Positions 17,560-24,970 of a stretch of DNA of 64,000 nt are shown piece after piece; the stretch's first letter is position 1; each line of letters begins with the position of its first letter. The position numbers and the translations under genes are program-made. The notes under the pieces are model-generated. The model was not told the origin of the DNA, searched no databases, and was given only the letters and a program-made list of their open reading frames with translations. The DNA comes from Verrucomicrobiota bacterium. Its GTDB lineage: Bacteria > Verrucomicrobiota > Verrucomicrobiia > Chthoniobacterales > Chthoniobacteraceae. The stretch lies in assembly GCA_009885995.1 (NCBI GenBank), contig VFJQ01000001.1:35646-99645 (forward strand), written 5' to 3'.

Positions 17560-18443
17560 CTTCGCAGCGGGGCGTCGGAGAATGCGGCGAGCACGGCGCG
17601 GCAGAGGATCGTGCGGACTTCGGCGCGGGGGACTTTCACGCGGAGCGGCGTTTCGAGCGGGTTGGTCGCGGCGAGGAGGGCGAGCGTGCGACGGGCGAGC
17701 TCCCACGGCAGGTAACAACCGGCGCGGACGCGGGCAGGGCGCAGGGAGCGGATGTATTCGCGGCCGGACGCGAGCAGTGCGACGGCGCGCGCGTGCCAGC
17801 GGGTGAAGTCGGGCGCTTCCACTGGGAGGTAGCGGCGCCCAGAGCGCAGGTCGGCGGGGAGATCGCGGAGGATGTTCACGAGTTGCAGCGCCTTGCCGAA
17901 ATCCGACGCGAGCGAAAGGAGCCGCTCCGGCGCGAGGCGGCTGTAGCGCGGGAGGTGATGTAGGCAGATGCGCGTCCAGAACTCCCCGACGCAACCGGCG
18001 ACGAGGTAGCAGTATTCCTCCAGCTCTTCCGCCGTGTTCAGCGCGGGACGCTGCACATCGAGCGTCTGGCCGCGGATGATCTTGCCGAGCACGTCACGGA
18101 TCTCGGCGCGGTCGAAGTCGGGCAGCGCTTCGAGCCAGGCGAGGCAGCGTTCGAGCTGCGCGATGAGTTCGTTTTCGCCGGCGTGCGGGGAGCGGACTCG
18201 ATCGCGGATTTCCGCGAGCCCGTCGCGAGTGCCGCTGCGGATCATCGCGAGGAAGGCGGCGAGGTGCCGCTCGCGCTCCGGCGCGGGGAGATCGGCGCTG
18301 TCGGCGATCGTGTCGCTCGCCCGCGCGAGCAGGTAGGCGAGGGCCACGGGGGCGCGCACGCCTTTCGGCAGCAGCCGAACGGAGAGGTAAAACGAACGCG
18401 AGACGCTGCGCAGCAGCGGGCCATCGAGGTCGCTGGTGGTCAC
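17556..18443 (-). CDS. Squalene/phytoene synthase family protein (squalene synthase-like)
   Basis: The 295-residue product has both Asp-rich motifs of head-to-head prenyl synthases: DTIAD near residue 44 and DFGKALQLVNILRD near residue 185. It also has the SRSFYLSVRLLP and YCYLVAGCVGEFW blocks. It would condense two farnesyl diphosphates to squalene or a relative, as for hopanoids or carotenoids. No other pathway gene is adjacent, though ispH at 23751 supplies precursors. The stop codon is provided by the repeat at 17481. It overlaps the DUF362 gene by 4 bases. Confidence 0.87.
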   Translation of the reverse strand: MTTSDLDGPLLRSVSRSFYLSVRLLPKGVRAPVALAYLLARASDTIADSADLPAPERERHLAAFLAMIRSGTRDGLAEIRDRVRSPHAGENELIAQLERCLAWLEALPDFDRAEIRDVLGKIIRGQTLDVQRPALNTAEELEEYCYLVAGCVGEFWTRICLHHLPRYSRLAPERLLSLASDFGKALQLVNILRDLPADLRSGRRYLPVEAPDFTRWHARAVALLASGREYIRSLRPARVRAGCYLPWELARRTLALLAATNPLETPLRVKVPRAEVRTILCRAVLAAFSDAPLRR

Positions 18444-19510
18444 GGCGTGACGGAGACGAGTTTTAGGCGCTCCTCGGCCGCTTCACCGAGGCCCATCTGC
18501 TCGGCGATGCGCAGCCACTCCGCGAGGGGCGCGACCGGCGGAAGCTTCACGAGCTTGCGCCATTCGTCGATCTTGCGGACCGCGAACGAGTCGAGCGCCA
18601 CCGGGTCGCGCGAGGCGTAGAGCGTGGCGTGATCGTAGGTGTAGTTCAGGTTCGCTTCGGGAGCGCCGGCGTATTGCGCGAGCAGGCCGTCGAGGAAGTG
18701 AAGCACGACCTTCGGCGCGATGTGCTCACTCGCGTAGAGTTCCGGGATCGCTTCGGCGGCGGACTGATCGACGGCGACGAAGCGGCGCCAGTTGTCCACG
18801 TTCTTGACGCAGAGGTTGTAGAAAACGCCGCCGACCCCGCAGCCGGCGTCATCGGCGAAGGTGGCGACGTTGATGATCTTGGTGACGTCCTTCGTGACGA
18901 TCGTCGCGAAGTGGCTGGTCGAAGAGAGTTGGTCGGAGTCGGTGGTCGTCCGTCCGAGGCCCTTGGTGTTTTTTTCGACGAAGAGCGCGTCGCCCCAGAT
19001 CAAGCGCCCGAGCGCGGGCGCCGCGAATGGCACGGTGCGATCCCAGCCCTTTGGCGGGTCGATGCCGCGCACTTTGCAGCCGAGACGCCGCGGATCGAAG
19101 CCGGCGGCGCGCAGTTCGTCGCTCTCGCGATCCCACACGAACACGTTCGATGACTTCACACCGGCTTGCTCGAGTCCCTCGATGATCGCTCGCACGACTC
19201 CGACGCGTGTGGAAAAGCGGGCGCCGGCGCCGGCGTTGACCTTGATGCCGATGCGATCCTTCGGCTCGACGAACTTTCGCCAGGCCCGCGCGAGATCGGT
19301 CTCCCCGGCAGCGGCGAGCACGAGCGCATTCACCATGCGACGGGTGACCGCGGGGACTTCCGTGAATCGGTCCATCGCCGAGTCGTCGTGCGCCGCCCAG
19401 ACGGTCGCACGAGCCGCGTGTGCACGCGCGACCGGAATGGGTGTCACCTCATCCGCAGCGGGAGAGATGGCTCCGAGCAGCAGAAGAATCGTTGCGAGGC
19501 GGTCGAGCAC
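18440..19510 (-). CDS. DUF362 domain protein, probably exported
   Basis: The 356-residue product begins with a hydrophobic signal-like segment (LATILLLLGAISPAADE). The body fits DUF362 (KDRIGIKVNAGAGARFSTRVGVVRAIIEGLEQAGV, VFVWDRESDELRAAGF, INVATFADDAGCGVGGVFYNLCVKN). The family's function is not established; some members carry ferredoxin domains, but no Fe-S motif is seen here. The GTG start at 19510 lies 7 bases after a -10-like box. Confidence 0.8.
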   Translation of the reverse strand: MLDRLATILLLLGAISPAADEVTPIPVARAHAARATVWAAHDDSAMDRFTEVPAVTRRMVNALVLAAAGETDLARAWRKFVEPKDRIGIKVNAGAGARFSTRVGVVRAIIEGLEQAGVKSSNVFVWDRESDELRAAGFDPRRLGCKVRGIDPPKGWDRTVPFAAPALGRLIWGDALFVEKNTKGLGRTTTDSDQLSSTSHFATIVTKDVTKIINVATFADDAGCGVGGVFYNLCVKNVDNWRRFVAVDQSAAEAIPELYASEHIAPKVVLHFLDGLLAQYAGAPEANLNYTYDHATLYASRDPVALDSFAVRKIDEWRKLVKLPPVAPLAEWLRIAEQMGLGEAAEERLKLVSVTP

Positions 19511-19517
19511 GGCGGCG

Positions 19518-19545
19518 ACTATGCCCCGCGCTCCTTGGCTGCAAA
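19518..19545 (-). promoter_or_regulatory. Candidate promoter of the DUF362-squalene synthase pair
   Basis: On the minus strand TTTGCA (19540-19545), a 16-base spacer and CATAGT (19518-19523) precede the GTG by 7 bases. Confidence 0.4.
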
Positions 19546-19600
19546 GTGAAAGTCACGCCGGTCTTGGCCGAGCGGTGGACGGAGCGAGCAGGACCGAGTT

Positions 19601-20113
19601 TTACCCGATCCGAAGCGAGCGGAGCAGAGCAGTGTCGATGCGACCGGTGGCCGGGAGTCCGCGAGAGCGCTGGTAGGCGCGGATCGCGGCGCGGCTGCCG
19701 GAGCCGATGTCTCCATCGATCGGCCCACGGTAGTAGCCCCGGCTTCTCAGCGCGCTCTGCACCTCGGCGGCGAGGCTGTCGCGGGTGTCATACGAGCGAT
19801 AGACGCGTGAGGTGGAGTAATACGTCGGGCGCGAGAAAAAGGAGAGGCCGAAGGTCGTGCGCGGGTAGCCGTAGTAGCTGCGCGGATAACTGTAGTAGGA
19901 CGAGCGATACCCGTAGTCGCCGTAGCCCCCGTAGTAGGGCCGGTGTCCGTAGGAGGAGCCCCTATGCTGAGTCTCGTAGGTCTTCTTGTTGTAGTGACCG
20001 TCGCCATCGAGGTCGCGAACCACTTTGACTTTGTGGTCCGCGAAGACGCTCGCCGGCGTGGTGACCAGCGCGAGAGCTGCGGCACATGGGATGATAAGTG
20101 ATTTGAGTGTCAT
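19601..20113 (-). CDS. Secreted Tyr/Gly/Ser-rich protein with peptidoglycan-binding domain
   Basis: The 170-residue product has a signal peptide (LIIPCAAALALVTTPASVFA). A low-complexity middle rich in Tyr, Gly, Ser and Arg follows (GGYGDYGYRSSYYSYPRSYYGY). The C-terminal ~60 residues form a PG_binding_1 domain (EVQSALRSRGYYRGPIDGDIGSGSRAAIRAYQRSRGLPATGRID). It probably binds the cell wall in the periplasm. The leader upstream is ordinary in length. There is no clear operon partner. Confidence 0.82.
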   Translation of the reverse strand: MTLKSLIIPCAAALALVTTPASVFADHKVKVVRDLDGDGHYNKKTYETQHRGSSYGHRPYYGGYGDYGYRSSYYSYPRSYYGYPRTTFGLSFFSRPTYYSTSRVYRSYDTRDSLAAEVQSALRSRGYYRGPIDGDIGSGSRAAIRAYQRSRGLPATGRIDTALLRSLRIG

Positions 20114-20212
20114 GGTGAGATTGGTGTTGTTCAGAAGATGCGACTCAGCTCGACGGGAATCTGTTCAACAGAATCTCGCAGCAGCCACGCGTCGGGACAC
20201 TACCCGCCGTGC

Positions 20213-21385
20213 CTACGCCACGCGCACCGCGCGTGTCTTATCGAGCTTGAGCACGGCGCCAGCGGCGAGCGCGGGCGAGGCTTTCGGATCGGTGATCTTT
20301 TCGTCGCCGAACGTAACGCTCCCCTGCTCCACGAGCCGCCGCGCATCGCCACGGCTGCGCGTCTGCTGGAAACCAGCGGCGTAGGCGTGGACGACGAGCG
20401 AGACGAGATCGGGATTCACCCCCTCGAAACTGACGATGGGAAGCTCCGCGTGCGCGAGATCGCGCTTGCTGAAGCGCGTGTTGAAATCCTCGAGCGCCTC
20501 GTGTCCCGCGGCCTCGCCGTGGTAACGCTCGACGATGCGCCGGGCGAGCGCCTTCTTCGCATCCATCGGGTGGCCGGCGGGCACGTCTTCGCCGAGCAGC
20601 AGCGTGTAGTAAGTGGCCATCGTGTCATCGGTGATGCTCATCACCTTCCCAAACTGCGTCTTCGGATCCTCACTGACCCCGACGTAATTGCCGTAGCTCT
20701 TCGACATCTTCTGCACGCCATCGAGACCAACGAGCAGCGGGTTGAGGAAGACGACCTGCTCGGGCTGCCCCTCGGCGCGCTGGAGTTCGCGGCCGACGAG
20801 GATGTTGAAAAGCTGATCCGTGCCGCCGAGTTCGACGTCCGCCTTGATCATCACGGAGTCCCAGCCCTGCATGATCGGGTATTGGATCTCGTGAAGGTGG
20901 ACGGGCTCGCCCGTGTCGTAGCGCTTCCGGAAATCCTCGCGCTGGAGCATCTGCTGGAGCGTCACGCGCGCGTTCAACCGCATGACTTGCTCGAAGGTCA
21001 TGATCTCGAACCACTCGCCATTGAAGACGACGCGCGTGCGCTCAGGATCGAGGATCTTGAACGCCTGGCACTTGAACGACGACGCGTTCTCCATCACCTG
21101 GTCGTGCGTGAGCGGCGGGCGCGTTTTCGAGCGACCGCTCGGATCGCCGATCATCGCCGTGAAGTCGCCGATGATGAGGATGGCCTGGTGCCCGAGATCC
21201 TGGAACTGCCGCAATTTCGTGAGCGCCACGGTGAAGCCGAGGTGGATGTCCGGCGCGGTCGGATCGACGCCAAGCTTGATATTGAGAGGGCGGCCGAGGC
21301 GCAGCTTGGCGAGGAGTTCTTCCTCGGAAATGATCTGCGCCGCACCGCGTCGGAGTTGTTCGAGCTGCGTCTCGGGTGAAAGCAT
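20213..21385 (-). CDS. tyrS: Tyrosyl-tRNA synthetase
   Basis: The 390-residue product has class I signatures: LGVDPTAPDIHLGF (HIGH-like HLGF), tyrosine-site text EIQYPIMQGWDSVMIKADVELGGTDQLFN, KMSKSYGNYV, and a C-terminal S4 RNA-binding domain (RSRGDARRLVEQGSVTFGDEKI). The length fits the TyrZ-like subgroup. It is transcribed alone; a 99-base gap separates it from the next gene. Confidence 0.95.
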   Translation of the reverse strand: MLSPETQLEQLRRGAAQIISEEELLAKLRLGRPLNIKLGVDPTAPDIHLGFTVALTKLRQFQDLGHQAILIIGDFTAMIGDPSGRSKTRPPLTHDQVMENASSFKCQAFKILDPERTRVVFNGEWFEIMTFEQVMRLNARVTLQQMLQREDFRKRYDTGEPVHLHEIQYPIMQGWDSVMIKADVELGGTDQLFNILVGRELQRAEGQPEQVVFLNPLLVGLDGVQKMSKSYGNYVGVSEDPKTQFGKVMSITDDTMATYYTLLLGEDVPAGHPMDAKKALARRIVERYHGEAAGHEALEDFNTRFSKRDLAHAELPIVSFEGVNPDLVSLVVHAYAAGFQQTRSRGDARRLVEQGSVTFGDEKITDPKASPALAAGAVLKLDKTRAVRVA

Positions 21386-21446
21386 CGGCCTTTCCCTACC
21401 CCTCGATCGCGCGCTCTGGCAAGCGGCAGTAATCGCCGGATGCCTA

Positions 21447-22004
21447 CTAGTTCTTGTTCAGCAGCGCCTTCACGTCCTCGACCGTCTTCAACTCACGCAT
21501 CTCGTTCGTGATCTTCGGGAGGTTGTCCGGGTCGAGCGGCGTCTTCATTTTCTGCGCTTCCTTGCCGAGGTAAGGCCGGCTGCCATCCGGGAGGTCGCGC
21601 GTCGCCATCGTCTTGCCGGACTCGCGCGCGTCCTTCACCGGCGCGGACTTCGTGCCGGTGGTTTTGCCGGCGTTGGGAATTTCGTATTTGCCCTTGGTCG
21701 CGGCGGTATTGGTCGAGAACTTGAAGTTACCCGCCCACCAACCCTTGGTCTCGAAGGCGCGGGCGTCGTAGGTCTTCGGCGAATACTTCTGCTGAAAGTA
21801 GAAGGTGTCCGAGCGCGCGGTCTTGCTGTCGAACGTCGATTTCGAGCGGCTGAACGGGGTGAGTTGATCGAGGTGAAACGCGCGGTCCGTGTCGGGATTG
21901 CCGAGCACCTGCGCGCTGCGCGAGATGGGCGCGGGAGCGGGATCTTTGGCCGCGGCGACGGCGGCGAGGGAGAAGGCGATGAGCAGGGCGGAGCGCAAGG
22001 TCAC
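21447..22004 (-). CDS. Small secreted protein of unknown function
   Basis: The real gene is the 3' part of a long open frame whose upstream part is a shadow of the acyltransferase. GTG 22004 gives a 185-residue product with a signal peptide (TLRSALLIAFSLAAVAAAKD). The mature part is polar and rich in Lys, Thr and aromatic residues (SDTFYFQQKYSPKTYDARAFETKGWWAGNFKF). No family is recognised. It is divergent from the acyltransferase gene, with 72 bases between the starts. Confidence 0.65.
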   Translation of the reverse strand: MTLRSALLIAFSLAAVAAAKDPAPAPISRSAQVLGNPDTDRAFHLDQLTPFSRSKSTFDSKTARSDTFYFQQKYSPKTYDARAFETKGWWAGNFKFSTNTAATKGKYEIPNAGKTTGTKSAPVKDARESGKTMATRDLPDGSRPYLGKEAQKMKTPLDPDNLPKITNEMRELKTVEDVKALLNKN

Positions 22005-22076
22005 AACGCTAGCCACGGCTTTCGCCTGCGGGCAAGGGTGGAATCCGGGCGCGGCACCCGCTATGGCTGCCGCCAC

Positions 22077-23042
22077 ATGTCGCCTTGGAAACGCTTCCGC
22101 TACCGCCTCGAAGAGCTCGGCTGCCGCCTGCTCGCGTGGGCCATCCCGCGCCTCTCGCGGCATGGACTCGTCGCGTTCGCGGATGCCGTTGGCGCGCTCG
22201 CCTTCCGGCTCGATGGCCGCGGAAGGACGGTGGCGCTCGCGAATCTCGAATGCGTTTTCGGCGGGCGCTTCAACGCTGCCCAGCGCGCGGAGATCGCCCG
22301 GTGCGCCTACCAGAATTTCGCGCGCACCATGCTCGATCTTTTCTGGGCGGAGCGGCTGACGCGGGAAAATTTCCGCGATTGGCTGAAGGTCGAAGGCTTC
22401 GACGAACTGCGCGAGCGGCTCGCGCGGGAGAAGCGCGGGGCGGTGCTCATGTGCGTGCATCAAGGGGACTGGGAATGGGGTAGCCTCGCCTTCGGGTTCC
22501 TCGGCCTGCCGACGACCATCGTCGCGGAGAACTTCAAGAACCCGCGACTGACTGCGATCTTCACCGAGCGGCGGCAGCACTCGGGACACACGATCATCGC
22601 GCAGGAAAGCTCGCTGCTGCGGATGCTCAAGATCGTGAAGCGCGGCGGCGCGACCGGGATGCTCATCGACCTCAACCTGCGCCCCGACCAGTCCGCGACG
22701 GTGATCGATGCGCACGGCGGCTTGAAGATGTGCGTGCCCCTACTCCACGCCGTGCTCGCCAGCCGCATCGGCGCCTTGCTCGTGCCGGTCGAGACGCAAC
22801 CGCAGCCCGACGGCACTTGCCGCGTGATCGCGCACCCACCGCTCGAGGTGCCGGAAGGCGCGAGCGTCCGCGAGATCGCGCAGCGCTGCTGGGATGCGTT
22901 CGAGCCGATCGTCCACGCGCGCCCGGCGGAATACCTCTGGGCTTACAAACACTTTCGCTACCGCCCGCGCGACCCGAAGCGGAGCTACCCGGCTTACTCG
23001 AATGAGTCCGGCAAATTCGAGAAGCTGCTGCGCACCGGTTGA
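22077..23042 (+). CDS. Lipid A biosynthesis acyltransferase (LpxL/HtrB family)
   Basis: The 321-residue product has the family's catalytic H-x4-D/E motif as CVHQGDWEWGS and the second block IDLNLRPDQSATVI. The C-terminal RYRPRDPKR matches the usual end. Members add a secondary acyl chain to lipid A at the cytoplasmic membrane, which supports an LPS-bearing outer membrane. ATG 22077 is used; the ORF-track start at 20982 lies in shadow of tyrS and the 21447 gene. The L,D-transpeptidase gene follows after 35 bases. Confidence 0.88.
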   Translation: MSPWKRFRYRLEELGCRLLAWAIPRLSRHGLVAFADAVGALAFRLDGRGRTVALANLECVFGGRFNAAQRAEIARCAYQNFARTMLDLFWAERLTRENFRDWLKVEGFDELRERLAREKRGAVLMCVHQGDWEWGSLAFGFLGLPTTIVAENFKNPRLTAIFTERRQHSGHTIIAQESSLLRMLKIVKRGGATGMLIDLNLRPDQSATVIDAHGGLKMCVPLLHAVLASRIGALLVPVETQPQPDGTCRVIAHPPLEVPEGASVREIAQRCWDAFEPIVHARPAEYLWAYKHFRYRPRDPKRSYPAYSNESGKFEKLLRTG

Positions 23043-23077
23043 CTTCCGCCCCACGCTGCGCTCCCCCTTCCACCCGC

Positions 23078-23746
23078 ATGATCAAACGTCTTCTCACCCT
23101 TCTCGCCCTCGGCGCCAGCGCCGCGTGCCTCACCAGTTGCGCCGGCGGCCCGCGCCTCATCGGCACGTATGATGCCCCCGCCTACAAGCCGAAGAACCCG
23201 GACAACGTCCGCATCAAGGTCTCGCTCCAAAACCGCGCGGTCTATGTGATGGAAGGCGACCGCCCGCTGCTCGTGACCGCGACGGCGATCGGCCTTCCGA
23301 CCAACCCGACGCCGACCGGTAACTTCCGCATCTTTAACAAGATCGCGCAGAAGCGCTCGGGCTCCTACGGCTTCTCCGTCAGCGGCGACAACATCCGCCC
23401 GTGCAAGTCGAGCCAGGCGACCGGCCGCTATGTCGGCTTCCCGATGGCGTGGTGGTGCGAATTTCATCCCGCCTACGGCTTCCACGAGGGCTCCGTGTGG
23501 CCGATGCCGCGCACGCACGGCTGCCTGCGGCTGCACAAGAACGTCGCGCCGAAATTCTACGCGCTCGCCCGCGCGGGCACGCCGGTGAACATCGCGCATT
23601 CGCAGCCCGAGGACGCGACCCTCGGCCGCAACCTTCGCCGCCCGACCGACTACAACGCCCCCGATCCGGCGAACAGCGTGCTCATCTCCGAGCGCGTCTT
23701 CTCCGCGCCGCCCAGCCCGCTGCTGCTCGATCAGCCCGGCGTTTAA
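23078..23746 (+). CDS. L,D-transpeptidase lipoprotein (YkuD domain)
   Basis: The 222-residue product starts with a lipoprotein signal (LLALGASAACLTSC, lipobox LTSC with Cys21). The YkuD catalytic motif is MPRTHGCLRLHKN, with the active Cys in HGC. It crosslinks or modifies peptidoglycan in the periplasm. ATG 23078 begins the signal peptide directly. IspH follows after 4 bases, so the two are probably co-transcribed. Confidence 0.9.
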   Translation: MIKRLLTLLALGASAACLTSCAGGPRLIGTYDAPAYKPKNPDNVRIKVSLQNRAVYVMEGDRPLLVTATAIGLPTNPTPTGNFRIFNKIAQKRSGSYGFSVSGDNIRPCKSSQATGRYVGFPMAWWCEFHPAYGFHEGSVWPMPRTHGCLRLHKNVAPKFYALARAGTPVNIAHSQPEDATLGRNLRRPTDYNAPDPANSVLISERVFSAPPSPLLLDQPGV

Positions 23747-23750
23747 GCTC

Positions 23751-24968
23751 GTGCCGACCCCCGCGCCCAGCGCCGCCCCCAAGCCGCGTGTGAATCTCCG
23801 CACGCCGGACGTGATGACGGCGGTGCAGGCGCAAGTCGAGACGCACTACCGCAGCGAAATCGTCGAGCGCCTGCGCGCCAGCGGCGGCGTGATCTCGGTC
23901 GGCGGCGTGACGGTGCGGCTCGCGAAGCAGTTCGGCTTTTGCTACGGCGTCGAGCGCGCCATCGACCTCGCCTACGCGGCTGCGAAGGTCTTCAAGGACC
24001 GCCGCGTCTTCATCCTCGGCGAGATCATCCACAATCCCGAGGTGAACCGGCAGATCGCCGAACTCGGGATCACGAACATCATCCCGCCCGGCGGCGAAGC
24101 GCAGCTCGATGGGCTCACGGCTGAGGATGTCGTCATCGTCCCCGCCTTCGGCAGCGAGGTGAAGACGGTCGCGCGCATCAAGGAGATCGGCGCGCAGATC
24201 GTGGACACGACCTGCGGCGACGTGATGAGCGTGTGGAAGCGCGTGCGGCAAAACGCGCAGGACGACATGACCTCGATCATCCACGGCAAGGCTTCGCACG
24301 AGGAGACCAAGGCCACCGCCAGCCACGCCGTCCACGCGGGCCGCGGCCACTACCTCATCGTGCTCACGCTCGAAGATACCGACTACGTCTGCGACTACAT
24401 CCGCCGCGGCGGCGACCGCGCGGCCTTCCTCGCGCGCTTCGCCGGAGCGATGAGCGAGGGCTTCGACCCCGACCTGCACCTGCGCCGCGTCGGCGTGGCG
24501 AACCAGACCACCATGATGCGCGGCGAGACCGAGGAAGTGCAGCGCCGCGTGATGGCCGCCGTGCGCGACCGCGACGGCGAGGCGAGCGCGAACTACCGCT
24601 TCTTCGACACCATCTGCGGCGCCACGCAGGAGCGCCAGGACGCGCTGCGCGACATGCTCGCCACGCCGATGAGCCTGCTGCTCGTCATCGGCGGTTACAA
24701 CAGCTCGAACACCTCCCACCTCGCCGAGATGGGCGAAGGCAAGCTGCCCACTTTCTTCATCCGCAACGCCGCGAAGATCGAGAGCCGCGACCGCATCGTC
24801 CACTACGACCAGCACGCGAAGACCGAGCAGACCACCGAGCACTGGATGCCCGGCGCGCCGCTCGTCGTCGGCATCACCGCCGGCGCGAGTTGCCCGAACA
24901 ACTTGATCGAAGACGTGATCGTGCGCGTCTTCGAGTTGCATGGCATCGGCCGCGAGCGGCTGGTCTAG
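23751..24968 (+). CDS. ispH: 4-hydroxy-3-methylbut-2-enyl diphosphate reductase IspH
   Basis: The 405-residue product is the last enzyme of the MEP isoprenoid pathway and carries a [4Fe-4S] cluster on three conserved Cys: FGFCYGVERA (C64), DTTCGDV (C155) and ITAGASCPNNLIE (C381). It is longer than the E. coli enzyme because of an N-terminal extension and an insert, as in the plant/cyanobacterial-type subgroup. GTG 23751 is used as start. The hybrid kinase gene begins 2 bases after its stop. Confidence 0.95.
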   Translation: MPTPAPSAAPKPRVNLRTPDVMTAVQAQVETHYRSEIVERLRASGGVISVGGVTVRLAKQFGFCYGVERAIDLAYAAAKVFKDRRVFILGEIIHNPEVNRQIAELGITNIIPPGGEAQLDGLTAEDVVIVPAFGSEVKTVARIKEIGAQIVDTTCGDVMSVWKRVRQNAQDDMTSIIHGKASHEETKATASHAVHAGRGHYLIVLTLEDTDYVCDYIRRGGDRAAFLARFAGAMSEGFDPDLHLRRVGVANQTTMMRGETEEVQRRVMAAVRDRDGEASANYRFFDTICGATQERQDALRDMLATPMSLLLVIGGYNSSNTSHLAEMGEGKLPTFFIRNAAKIESRDRIVHYDQHAKTEQTTEHWMPGAPLVVGITAGASCPNNLIEDVIVRVFELHGIGRERLV

Positions 24969-24970
24969 CC

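Noticed and set aside
21388-21403. CCCTAC near the tyrS start as a fifth GTAGGG repeat
   Set aside because: No second GTAGGG end and no hairpin pair are present nearby, so it is probably chance.
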